Shown here: piece by piece, positions 1-6,520 of the stretch
How the letters are laid out: each line of letters starts with the position of its first letter
How positions within the stretch are numbered: the stretch's first letter is position 1
Notes under the pieces: model-generated
What the model was told of the DNA's origin: nothing
Database searches by the model: none
What the model saw: only the letters and a program-made list of their open reading frames with translations
Assembly: GCA_023818745.1 (NCBI GenBank)
Contig: JAMWBY010000062.1
Location: forward strand, 1-8,350
DNA length: 8,350 bases
From: Candidatus Omnitrophota bacterium
GTDB lineage: Bacteria; Ratteibacteria; UBA8468; B48-G9; JAFGKM01
Direction: 5' to 3'
Program-made: the position numbers and the translations under genes

Positions 1-1119
1 TTGAAAAATGTAGGTGCTATAATAATTGGAAAAACAAATATGGATGAATTTGCTTTTGGTTCTTCCACTGAAAATTCTGCTTTTGGACCAACAAGAAATC
101 CTTTTGACTATTCAAGGGTTCCAGGGGGTTCTTCTGGTGGTTCAACTGCTTCAGTTGCTTCAAATTTATGTTTTGCTTCTCTTGGTTCAGATACAGGAGG
201 TTCAATAAGACAGCCAAGTGCTTTCTGTGGAGTTGTTGGAATGAAACCTACTTATGGAAGAGTATCAAGATATGGACTGATTGCTTTTGCTTCATCACTT
301 GACCAGATAGGACCAATAACAAAAAATGTAAGAGATAATGCTTTTGTTCTAAAAATTATTTCAGGAAAAGATAAAAGAGATTCTACAAGTATTGATATTG
401 AAGTTCCGGATTACATAAATTTTTTAAATAAAGGAATAAAAGGTTTAAAAATAGGAATACCTAAGGAATATTTTATTGAAGGGATAGATAATGAAATCAA
501 AGAAAAAATTTTTGAAATTTTAAAATTTTTAGAAAATGAAAAGGCAATAGTTGAAGAAATTTCTCTACCACATACTGGATATGGTATAGCAACATATTAT
601 ATAATAGCAACAGCAGAAGCAAGTTCAAATCTTGCAAGGTTTGATGGTGTAAAATATGGATATAGAAGTAAAAATTATAACAATTTGATGGAAATGTATA
701 TAAAAACAAGGCAAGAGGGATTTGGGAAAGAGGTAAAGAGGAGAATGATTTTAGGGACTTATGTTTTATCTTCTGGTTATTATGAGGCATATTATTTAAA
801 AGCACAGAAAGTAAGAACATTGATAAAAAATGATTTTGAATCTGCATTTAAAAAAGTAGATGTAATAATAACTCCTACGACCCCTGAACTTCCATTTAAA
901 ATTGGTGAAAAAAAAGATGACCCATTAAAAATGTATTTATCAGATATTTTTACTGTAAATGTTAATCTTGCAGGCCTTCCTGGTATAAATATTCCATTGG
1001 GTTTTTCTTCAAATAAATTACCTATAGGACTTCAAATTATATCTCCATATTTTCAAGAAGGTTTGCTTATTCAGACAGGAGTAATAATTGAAGATAAAAT
1101 TAAAAGGGGGAATTTATGA
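1..1119 (+). CDS. gatA: Aspartyl/glutamyl-tRNA(Asn/Gln) amidotransferase subunit A, 5'-truncated
   Basis: GatA is the glutaminase subunit of the cytoplasmic GatCAB complex. It releases ammonia from glutamine, and GatB uses it to convert Glu-tRNA(Gln) or Asp-tRNA(Asn) to the amide form. The amidase signature is intact: VPGGSSGGS (residues 40-48 of the visible part) carries the probable cis-Ser (Ser44), and SDTGGSIR carries the nucleophile Ser68, 24 residues later as in known amidases. IIIGKTNMDEFAFGSS, VGMKPTYGRVSRYG and NLAGLPGINIPLG are also GatA hallmarks. The catalytic Lys of the triad would lie upstream of the window. Only 372 residues are visible against a usual length of about 480, so roughly 110 N-terminal residues are missing. 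The opening TTG is an internal Leu codon (LKNVGAIIIGK), not a start. The stop overlaps the next start as ATGA. Family assignment is very secure. Confidence 0.97.
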   Translation: MKNVGAIIIGKTNMDEFAFGSSTENSAFGPTRNPFDYSRVPGGSSGGSTASVASNLCFASLGSDTGGSIRQPSAFCGVVGMKPTYGRVSRYGLIAFASSLDQIGPITKNVRDNAFVLKIISGKDKRDSTSIDIEVPDYINFLNKGIKGLKIGIPKEYFIEGIDNEIKEKIFEILKFLENEKAIVEEISLPHTGYGIATYYIIATAEASSNLARFDGVKYGYRSKNYNNLMEMYIKTRQEGFGKEVKRRMILGTYVLSSGYYEAYYLKAQKVRTLIKNDFESAFKKVDVIITPTTPELPFKIGEKKDDPLKMYLSDIFTVNVNLAGLPGINIPLGFSSNKLPIGLQIISPYFQEGLLIQTGVIIEDKIKRGNL

Positions 1120-3032
1120 ATAAATTTTTTACAAAAAGAGCTTTTATTGCAGGGATTTTGTTTTCAATTTTAGTTGCTTTTTTGGACCATTATTCAACAG
1201 ATATAGTTCACGCCTCTTATATGGCTATTGACCATATGCCAGCAGGTGCGATTTTTATATTTTTTGTTTTTGTCTTTTTTATAAATACAATCTTAAAGAA
1301 AATAAAAAGGAAATTGGCTTTCTCGTCAGGAGAATTACTTGTTATTTATAGCATGATGCTTGTTGCATCTTCTGTAACAGAAATGGGATTTGGAAGCCAG
1401 ATTTTACCTATGATATCAGCACCTAAATATTATGCATCACCTGAAAATCAGTGGGACAAATTGATACTTCCATATTTAAAAAAATTTTTAATTGTTAATG
1501 ATGAAAAAGCGATTAAGTATTTTTTTGAAGGTTTACCAAAAGGAATGTCCATACCATGGAAGGCCTGGATTTTACCATTAAGTTTTTGGATACCGTTTAT
1601 ACTTGTTCTTTATTTTGTTATGTTCTGCATTGCTTCAATATTAAGGAAACAATGGGTAGAAAGAGAAAAACTTGTCTATCCCTTAACAATACTGCCAAGA
1701 GAAATGGTTGAAGAAGAAAAGGGTGCTTTACCTAAATTTTTCAAAAATCCTTTAATGTGGATTGGTTTTTCAATTGCTTTTTTAATAGGCACAATAAATG
1801 CTTTAAACTTTTATTTTCCTGCTTTTCCGAAAATTATGCTTGTAAAGGGAATACCAATTTTTAGAAGGACATTAACCCTTACATTTAGAGTGAGTTTTCC
1901 AGTTATTGGTTTTGTTTATTTTGTAAATCTTGATGTTGCTTTTTCATTATGGTTTTTCAATCTTTTATTTAAAGTTATAAGAGGTTCTTTTAATATTGCA
2001 GGAATTGCAAGCACTGAAAATGTGGGGATATATGGTTGTTCAGGAGAAGCGATATTTGCGCATCTTGGTATGGGAGCAATGATAATGATGGTTGGATATA
2101 GTTTATTTTTATGGAGAAATCATTTAAAAGATGTATGGAAAGGCGCAATAGGTAAAAAAGTAGATGATAAAGAAGAAATTTTATCATACAAAGCATCTTT
2201 TTGGGGAATTGTGTTTGGTTCATTATTTATGCTTGGTTGGCTTATTTTTTCAGGGATGAACTGGTATATTGCTTTATTATTTTTAATATTTGCTTTCATA
2301 ATATGGATAACTTTAACAAGGATTGTATGTGAAGGTGGAATACCTACTCTTGTTGCAACAACAATTGCTTCGGTTCAAATTGTCTCTATGTTTGGTTCAA
2401 AAAATTTAACTGGCTTTGTTATACTTGCCCTTGCTTTAACTTATGTATATGCATCAGATTTAAGGACATTTCCTCTTGCTTCTGGCTCAATGAGTTTAAA
2501 AATAGTAGAAAAATCAGAATCAAATAGGAGGCCATTTTTTTGGTTTTTATTTCTGGCTCTTTTCATAAATATAGTAACAACCTTAATTTTACAATTACAT
2601 CTTGCTTATAAATATGGCGGAATAAATTTGACAAGTTGGTATTTTATAGGAGGACCTCAGGCTCCTTATAAATATGCTGCTGATGTAATAAAGAATCCAA
2701 CTGTATCCAACAAAATAGGATGGCTATCAAGAGGCATAGGATTTATTACAATGGGAATTTTAATTTTTGCAAGACAGAACTTTTTATGGTGGCCATTGCA
2801 CCCAATCGGATTTTTAATAGGACCTGTATGGCTTATGGACCAATTATGGTTTTCAATTTTTGTTGTATGGTTAATTAAAAAAATAATTCTAAAATATGGC
2901 GGAGTTCAACTTTATAATAAATTTAAATATTTCTTTCTTGGGTTACCTCTTGGACTTTATACATGTGCAGGAGTTTGGTTTATAATTGACTTAATTACAG
3001 GAAAACAAGGAAATTCAATCTTCTGGATTTAA
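1116..3032 (+). CDS. Large polytopic membrane protein, DUF6785/DUF6784-like, unknown function
   Basis: This 638-residue protein is dominated by hydrophobic helices, about 12-14 by eye. They include residues 9-23, 44-60, 72-88, 151-176, 212-232, 262-284, 363-400, 431-446, 473-494, 540-556, 575-592 and 605-627. I recognise the style of the DUF6785/DUF6784 proteins seen in Planctomycetes, Armatimonadetes and similar groups. They are distantly reminiscent of OPT-type transporters, but no substrate is known to me. Visible conserved-looking motifs are a charged-aromatic REKLVYPLTILPREM (183-197), RIVCEGGIPTLV (402-413) and WWPLHPIGFLIGP (558-570). A soluble loop with ENVGIYGCSGEA (301-312) lies mid-protein. 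The start ATG overlaps the gatA stop by four bases and is preceded by AAAAGGGGG (about 1102-1110), so it is probably translationally coupled to gatA. It converges with the next gene, which is 58 bp away. Membrane location is sure; the family is recalled and the function open. Confidence 0.85.
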   Translation: MNKFFTKRAFIAGILFSILVAFLDHYSTDIVHASYMAIDHMPAGAIFIFFVFVFFINTILKKIKRKLAFSSGELLVIYSMMLVASSVTEMGFGSQILPMISAPKYYASPENQWDKLILPYLKKFLIVNDEKAIKYFFEGLPKGMSIPWKAWILPLSFWIPFILVLYFVMFCIASILRKQWVEREKLVYPLTILPREMVEEEKGALPKFFKNPLMWIGFSIAFLIGTINALNFYFPAFPKIMLVKGIPIFRRTLTLTFRVSFPVIGFVYFVNLDVAFSLWFFNLLFKVIRGSFNIAGIASTENVGIYGCSGEAIFAHLGMGAMIMMVGYSLFLWRNHLKDVWKGAIGKKVDDKEEILSYKASFWGIVFGSLFMLGWLIFSGMNWYIALLFLIFAFIIWITLTRIVCEGGIPTLVATTIASVQIVSMFGSKNLTGFVILALALTYVYASDLRTFPLASGSMSLKIVEKSESNRRPFFWFLFLALFINIVTTLILQLHLAYKYGGINLTSWYFIGGPQAPYKYAADVIKNPTVSNKIGWLSRGIGFITMGILIFARQNFLWWPLHPIGFLIGPVWLMDQLWFSIFVVWLIKKIILKYGGVQLYNKFKYFFLGLPLGLYTCAGVWFIIDLITGKQGNSIFWI

Positions 3033-3090
3033 ATCTAAACCATTCAAACTACATCATTATTGAGTGATTTTATGAAAGTATCATGTAAAT

Positions 3091-3846
3091 TTATGGATTG
3101 ATTCCAAATGCTTTTAAATTCTCCAAACTCTTTTTCAATGCTTCAAAAGGGTCAATTGTTGGATTATCCATTTCAATAAGGCAATATTTTACTTTTGATT
3201 TTTTACAAACTTTTATTATTCTTTCCCAGTTTAAATTCCCATCTCCTATTGGAGGCATAACCTGTTGATTATTCATAATGCCCATATCTTTAAAATGTAC
3301 CTGACTTACTCTCCCTTTATATTTTTCAATCCAGTATGCAGGGTCTGCACCACCATACTGAACCCAATAAGTATCTATTTCTGCTTGGAGTTCAGGACAG
3401 CTTTCAAGCAATATTTCAAGTCCTGTTTTCCCTTGGTATCTTTCAAATTCAATCCCATGATTATGATAACCAAGGATTAAACCATTTTCTTTAATCTTTG
3501 GTATAACTTTATTGAATTGTTCTGCTACCTTTAAATAACCTTCTTTATTATGTAATTCTTTTGGTAACCCAGGACAGAAAATTACCTCACATCCAAGAAT
3601 TTTATGCTCTTCAATAACTTTTTCTGTATCATTTATTATTCTATCGTATCCTGTATGAGTTGAAACTGCTTTTAAATTATTATCATCAAGTATCTTTTTT
3701 AATTCTTTTACATCTTTTGGCTCACTTATACCAGAAATCTGAACATATCTAAATCCAATTTTGCTTACTCTGCTAAATGTATTTTTTGTATCCTCTACCG
3801 TCTTACAAAAATTCCTTAATGTATAAAGTTGAGCACCTATCTTCAT
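3091..3846 (-). CDS. Sugar phosphate isomerase/epimerase family protein (xylose isomerase-like TIM barrel)
   Basis: This is a 251-residue cytoplasmic protein of the AP-endonuclease-2/xylose-isomerase-like TIM-barrel family (IolE/YcjR-type proteins). It starts MKIGAQLYTLR, the typical first strand. Candidate metal and substrate residues are visible in order: THTG (His64), GYHNHGIEFE (His128, His130, Glu133/135), EIDTYWVQYGGADP (Asp158), QVHFKD (His184) and LIEMD (Glu225). These match the usual set of Glu/Asp/His/Glu divalent-metal ligands. GGADPAYWIEKYKGRVSQVH is characteristic of the subgroup. Length is normal and no part seems missing. It is monocistronic on the minus strand, with its own candidate promoter in the divergent region and only a weak Shine-Dalgarno (AGAGAT). 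The exact sugar or inositol substrate cannot be told from sequence, and neighbours do not reveal a pathway. Confidence 0.9.
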   Translation of the reverse strand: MKIGAQLYTLRNFCKTVEDTKNTFSRVSKIGFRYVQISGISEPKDVKELKKILDDNNLKAVSTHTGYDRIINDTEKVIEEHKILGCEVIFCPGLPKELHNKEGYLKVAEQFNKVIPKIKENGLILGYHNHGIEFERYQGKTGLEILLESCPELQAEIDTYWVQYGGADPAYWIEKYKGRVSQVHFKDMGIMNNQQVMPPIGDGNLNWERIIKVCKKSKVKYCLIEMDNPTIDPFEALKKSLENLKAFGINP

Positions 3847-3875
3847 ATTTATCTCTTTAAAATTATAAGTTTTTA

Positions 3876-3904
3876 AATTTACTACGAAATTGAAAATTTG
3901 TCAA
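3876..3904 (-). promoter_or_regulatory. Candidate sigma70-like promoter of the isomerase gene
   Basis: Read on the minus strand, a perfect TTGACA (3899-3904) is followed after 17 bp by TAAATT (3876-3881, four of six matches to TATAAT). The start codon lies 29 bp downstream of the -10 element. A second TATAAT (revcomp of ATTATA around 3862-3867) lies closer to the gene, but it is 31 bp from the TTGACA and has no obvious -35 of its own. Moderate support only. Confidence 0.5.
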
Positions 3905-4053
3905 ATAAGGAAATAGGTTAAAAAGATTTTATAATTCCAACTTCATATATCCCATCATAAAATTTTCAATATTTCTTACTCAAATTTTGTATTCGGCAAA
4001 GATTATTTTATCCAAACTTCTACAAAAGGACTTGATAAAACTAACCAGATATC

Positions 4054-4082
4054 TTGACAATTAAAAAATAAAATGGTATAAT
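4054..4082 (+). promoter_or_regulatory. Consensus sigma70 promoter of the permease cassette
   Basis: TTGACA (4054-4059) and TATAAT (4077-4082) are both perfect consensus hexamers with the ideal 17-bp spacer. Transcription would begin around 4089-4091, immediately before or within the inverted repeat at 4092-4115, leaving a 5' leader of about 90 bases. A promoter this strong next to an operator-like dyad suggests repressor control rather than weak constitutive expression. Confidence 0.85.
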
Positions 4083-4091
4083 AACTACTTA

Positions 4092-4115
4092 ATATATGCA
4101 AAGTTATGCATATAT
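4092..4115. promoter_or_regulatory. Perfect 9-bp inverted repeat, probable repressor operator
   Basis: ATATATGCA (4092-4100) and TGCATATAT (4107-4115) are exact reverse complements separated by six bases (AAGTTA). The dyad starts nine bases after the -10 hexamer, so a dimeric protein bound here would cover the transcription start. Size, AT-richness and position resemble operators of ArsR/SmtB-type winged-helix repressors, which is the expected regulator class for a metalloid permease. That assignment is inference. An overlapping imperfect palindrome, TATGCATATATACATA (4105-4120), may extend the site. No regulator gene is in the window. Confidence 0.65.
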
Positions 4116-4164
4116 ACATATAAAATAAAGAGTAGGAAGGAAGTATAAAAAACTTGAAAAACAG

Positions 4165-4172
4165 AAAGGAGG
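4165..4172 (+). promoter_or_regulatory. Strong ribosome binding site of the permease
   Basis: AAAGGAGG lies six bases before the ATG at 4179. It is the only good site near the start and fixes the chosen start codon. Confidence 0.85.
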
Positions 4173-4178
4173 AATTAT

Positions 4179-5489
4179 ATGTTTAGAAAACCCAATAGAA
4201 AAGAGTTGATTTATTTAGCGGCAGTGATTGTTCTTTATATAAGTGGTTTAATTTATGTCTATCTTAACAATTTATCTTTTAGTGCTCTATACAAATATGG
4301 ACTTCTACAGCAAAAAGGGATAACAGGTGAACAAGCAAGATTAAAAGAAATAGAAACACCTCTATCTTTGAATATCCCAAAGGTTTTATGGTATATTTAT
4401 ATTAAAGGTTCCGCAGTTCTTGTTGAATTGTTTCAATACTGGATTGTAGGCATGCTTATTGCTGCAGGACTTGTAGTATTTGTTCCATGGGAAAAAGTAA
4501 AAAAGAAAATGGGGCACGGTGGATTTAAATCTAATTTTATTGCTTCATTTGTGGGAGCTGTGATACCAATATGTTCCTGTGGAATTGTTCCAGTTCTTGC
4601 TGGAATGGTTGAGGCAGGAATCCCTTTAGGTCCAACTATGGCATTTCTTATTAGTGCTCCAATGTTAAATATTCCTGCTGTTTTTATGACTGCAGGTGTT
4701 CTCGGATGGAAATTAGCAATTGGTAGAATAATTGGGACATTTGCTATTGCTCTTGTAGTTGGACAGATTATATCTTATTGGCAAAGAAAAGAAAGGTTTT
4801 TGAGACGACTAATAAAAATAAATGTTGTTCCTTCTTTACCCAAAGAACTTCAAAAATTTGCATTGGAGGTTGGAAAAAAACTTGCTATGAATCCTGATGG
4901 ACTTTCTACAGAAGAACTTGCTCCTGGGAATGAAGATAAACTATTTCTATTAGGGGAAGCGGGAATACTTGATAGAAATAAAGAAAATAAATGGCATCTT
5001 CCCAAAACAAGTATTGTCTCTATGGACGATGTAACTGGTGCATGCTTTGTTTTACCTACAGGAGATAAAGATGCGTCTTTAAGAGAAAAAACAATTCAAC
5101 TAATTAGAACTGCTTGGGATTTTTTTCTTCAATTGAACTATTATCTTGTACTAGCAGTTTTAATTGCTGGTGCAATAAAAGTTATAATTCCAACAAGTGT
5201 AATTGTTAATTTCGTAGGAAGGGAAAATTTAAATTCAGTTTTAATTGCTTCTTTTATTGCAGTTTTAGCGTATGTATGTACTTATGTTGAAGTTCCGACT
5301 GCGCTTGCTTTAATACATAAAGGGATGAGTTCTGGAGCAACACTTTCTTATCTACTTGGTGGTCCAGGATTATCTTTACCATCTATAGTAATGCTTTCAG
5401 GTGTATTCAAGCCAAAAGTTTTATCGTTATATGTTATTGTAAGTTTTATTGGTTGTGTTCTTGCTGGATATATTTTTAACTTTTTTTGA
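4179..5489 (+). CDS. ArsP/DUF318-family permease, putative metal(loid) or organoarsenical exporter
   Basis: This 436-residue inner-membrane protein resembles the ArsP_1 (formerly DUF318) permeases. Some members export trivalent organoarsenicals; the substrate here is unknown. After an N-terminal helix (about 11-30) come helices around 76-101 and 118-142 carrying PICSCGIVPVLAGM (130-143), the hallmark CxC motif with Cys132 and Cys134, then LISAPMLNIPAVFMTAGVLGWK (helices about 155-200). The second half (317-436) repeats the pattern: AYVCTYVEVPTALALIHKG (364-382) and LLGGPGLSLPSIVMLSGVFKPK, with a single Cys367 replacing CxCG. The two halves are joined by a roughly 100-residue hydrophilic linker (202-308) rich in charged residues and containing Cys289. 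Length is somewhat above the common 300-350 residues because of this linker. It is the first gene after the promoter/operator and ends 18 bp before the ArsD-like gene. Family call firm; substrate inferred. Confidence 0.88.
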   Translation: MFRKPNRKELIYLAAVIVLYISGLIYVYLNNLSFSALYKYGLLQQKGITGEQARLKEIETPLSLNIPKVLWYIYIKGSAVLVELFQYWIVGMLIAAGLVVFVPWEKVKKKMGHGGFKSNFIASFVGAVIPICSCGIVPVLAGMVEAGIPLGPTMAFLISAPMLNIPAVFMTAGVLGWKLAIGRIIGTFAIALVVGQIISYWQRKERFLRRLIKINVVPSLPKELQKFALEVGKKLAMNPDGLSTEELAPGNEDKLFLLGEAGILDRNKENKWHLPKTSIVSMDDVTGACFVLPTGDKDASLREKTIQLIRTAWDFFLQLNYYLVLAVLIAGAIKVIIPTSVIVNFVGRENLNSVLIASFIAVLAYVCTYVEVPTALALIHKGMSSGATLSYLLGGPGLSLPSIVMLSGVFKPKVLSLYVIVSFIGCVLAGYIFNFF

Positions 5490-5498
5490 AAGGAGGTG
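5489..5498 (+). promoter_or_regulatory. Near-perfect Shine-Dalgarno of the ArsD-like gene
   Basis: AAAGGAGGTG matches the 16S rRNA tail almost fully and sits nine bases before the ATG at 5508. Its first base is the last base of the permease stop codon, which ties the two genes tightly and points to high expression of the small protein relative to the permease. Confidence 0.85.
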
Positions 5499-5507
5499 TA
5501 AATAAAG

Positions 5508-5840
5508 ATGGAGAAAAATGGAGAAGTATTGAAAATCTTCACAATACCACAACGGTTTCCTTGTGGACCCGCATCTTCCTGTTGTGGTCCGATTGGATTA
5601 ACTGAAGAAGAGGTGAATTTTTTGGTAAATACAGCAAGAAAAGTTTTTCCAGGTGAGATAAAAGTATTTAACCTACTAGAAGAAGAAGTGCAGATGAATA
5701 ACAAACAAGTAGTTTCTCTTGTTAGTTCATTAGGTTGGGGCTGTTTGCCAATAATCTCACTTGATGATAAAATAGTTTCTATAGGTATGCCTTCTTCTGA
5801 AGAAGAATTACTGGAAACATTAAAATCAAATTTGACTTGA
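5508..5840 (+). CDS. Small ArsD-like / thioredoxin-fold protein with CGP...CCGP cysteines
   Basis: This is a 110-residue soluble protein without a signal peptide. A short first strand (LKIFTIP) leads into a cysteine cluster FPCGPASSCCGP with Cys19, Cys25 and vicinal Cys26. A helix follows (about 33-47), then a second strand (IKVFNLL), another helix (66-76), GWGCLPII with Cys79 just before a likely cis-Pro (81), a hairpin (SLDDKIVSIG) and a C-terminal helix beginning PSSEEELLETL. This order resembles ArsD, the arsenite metallochaperone (cysteines after strand one, then a LP-strand-D-strand-G-PS-EEL ending), and thioredoxin-like folds generally. Identity to ArsD is by pattern only and the cysteine spacing differs. 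Placement 18 bp after a CxC permease suggests a cytoplasmic thiol protein that binds or delivers the permease substrate. No ArsA-type ATPase gene is present. The fold is probable and the role inferred. Confidence 0.75.
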   Translation: MEKNGEVLKIFTIPQRFPCGPASSCCGPIGLTEEEVNFLVNTARKVFPGEIKVFNLLEEEVQMNNKQVVSLVSSLGWGCLPIISLDDKIVSIGMPSSEEELLETLKSNLT

Positions 5841-5865
5841 TATTAAATTAAAATTCGGGTAAAAT
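5837..5865 (+). promoter_or_regulatory. Candidate internal promoter for the FmdB-like gene
   Basis: TTGATA (5837-5842) and TAAAAT (5860-5865) each match consensus at five of six positions with a 17-bp spacer, straddling the end of the ArsD-like gene. In such AT-rich sequence a chance match is possible. The 88-bp gap before the next gene makes a separate promoter reasonable. Confidence 0.4.
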
Positions 5866-5928
5866 AAAAACAAATGTGAAATAAGGAAAATAAATATTTA
5901 AAATGAGAGAATGAAAGGAGGAGTTTAA

Positions 5929-6150
5929 ATGCCTACGTATGAATACATTTGTAATGAATGTGGCGAAAAATTTGATTTCTATATGAGTATTGCTGAAAAA
6001 GAATCTGGTAAAAAGCCAAAATGCCCAAACTGCAACTCTTCAAATGTAATTAAAGTATTTGGAAATATTACAGTTATTGGTAGTCGTTCTGGCAGTTCTA
6101 ATTTGCCACCAGTTTGTGGACCTAAAGCAGGACCTGGTTGCTGTGGATAA
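5929..6150 (+). CDS. FmdB-family zinc ribbon protein with cysteine-rich CCG tail
   Basis: This 73-residue protein begins MPTYEYICNECGEKFD, the classic FmdB/CxxC_CxxC_SSSS start. One zinc is expected to bind Cys8, Cys11, Cys32 and Cys35 (ICNECG and KCPNCNSSNV). The family is called a putative regulatory protein, but its role is not established. After the ribbon comes a short strand (KVFGNITVIG), a Ser/Gly linker (51-58) and a C-terminal tail VCGPKAGPGCCG with Cys63, Cys71 and Cys72. That tail echoes the CGPASSCCGP cluster of the ArsD-like protein upstream, suggesting that both bind the same soft metal or metalloid. The ribosome binding site AAAGGAGGAG (5914-5923) is strong and five bases from the ATG. 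It follows the ArsD-like gene by 88 bp on the same strand. Family very sure; link to metalloid handling is inference from context. Confidence 0.92.
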   Translation: MPTYEYICNECGEKFDFYMSIAEKESGKKPKCPNCNSSNVIKVFGNITVIGSRSGSSNLPPVCGPKAGPGCCG

Positions 6151-6520
6151 AAAGGTTATGGGATAGGCAATTATATCTGTTTTTAGAGGATTTTTTTACT
6201 GAAATTCCACTATTATAAATTCTCCATCATTACTCCATCTTACTTTTGATAACTTTTTATGAGCGTAGTATAATATCTCAAAATTTCATTTTTCCTTTCG
6301 CTCTTTTTTTGTTTATAAATTCTTCGGCCTGGTATGTTAAAAATTTTTTCTATTAAGATAATAGTGTTTTCTTTATTTTATGAAATAAAAACTCCTAACT
6401 TTCCCCTATGCCATATTTTTATTATTGGTTGAGATACCATTTCTTAAACCATAAATAAAATATTTGACAACTTTAAATTTTTATTTTAATATTTCCCTAA
6501 ATTTTAAAAAAGGGGGTTAT
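6151..6520. other. 370-bp intergenic region, mostly empty, with possible decayed ORF
   Basis: No intact gene is visible. A GC-rich terminator is not evident after the zinc-ribbon gene. The only clear dyad is the all-AT TTTATTT/AAATAAA (6372-6378 and 6383-6389), too weak to call a terminator. On the minus strand, two open frames without good starts follow each other: one from 6377 to a stop at 6240-6242 and one from 6285 to a stop at 6196-6198, shifted in frame. Their predicted peptides look protein-like (for example KVRWSNDGEFIIVEFQ at the end), so this may be the tail of a lost gene. A plus-strand promoter lies at 6464-6492. Confidence 0.6.
6464..6492 (+). promoter_or_regulatory. Candidate promoter of the small peptide-symporter pair
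   Basis: A perfect TTGACA (6464-6469) is followed after 17 bp by TAATAT (6487-6492, four of six matches). Transcription would start about 20-25 bases before the 33-codon gene at 6521. The -35 is strong and the -10 ordinary. Confidence 0.55.

Larger units (their letters stand above)
3847..4178. other. Divergent intergenic region with two promoters and an operator-like dyad
   Basis: These 332 AT-rich bases separate the minus-strand isomerase from the rightward permease cassette. The left end holds a candidate minus-strand promoter (3876-3904). The right end holds a consensus promoter (4054-4082), an inverted repeat (4092-4115) and a strong ribosome binding site (4165-4172). Between about 3905 and 4053 I see no ORF, no GC-rich hairpin and no clear repeat. 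Confidence 0.8.

Noticed and set aside
1..3. TTG at the window edge as the start codon of gatA
   Set aside because: The residues fit an internal part of GatA (LKNVGAIIIGKTN), and about 110 residues including the catalytic Lys are missing upstream.
497..847. Minus-strand frame of 116 codons inside gatA
   Set aside because: It is antisense to a clear gatA segment, low in complexity (Leu/Phe/His-rich), with no ribosome binding site.
1990..2223. Minus-strand frame of 77 codons inside the DUF6785-like gene
   Set aside because: A shadow of a well-supported membrane protein gene, with no recognisable motif.
3033..3090. Bidirectional terminator between the convergent genes
   Set aside because: Only a four-base-pair ATGA/TCAT hairpin is visible and there is no GC-rich stem with a T-run, so no terminator is called.
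3265..3480. Plus-strand frame of 71 codons within the isomerase gene
   Set aside because: It is antisense to the catalytic core of the isomerase, which has clear family motifs.
5348..5704. Minus-strand frame of 118 codons across the permease end and the ArsD-like gene
   Set aside because: It is as long as the ArsD-like gene, but it lacks a ribosome binding site and spans two plus-strand genes with strong Shine-Dalgarno sites and recognisable motifs.
6372..6389. TTTATTT-TATG-AAATAAA hairpin as a terminator
   Set aside because: The arms are entirely A/T with a four-base loop, lie more than 200 bp from the zinc-ribbon gene, and could arise by chance in such AT-rich DNA.
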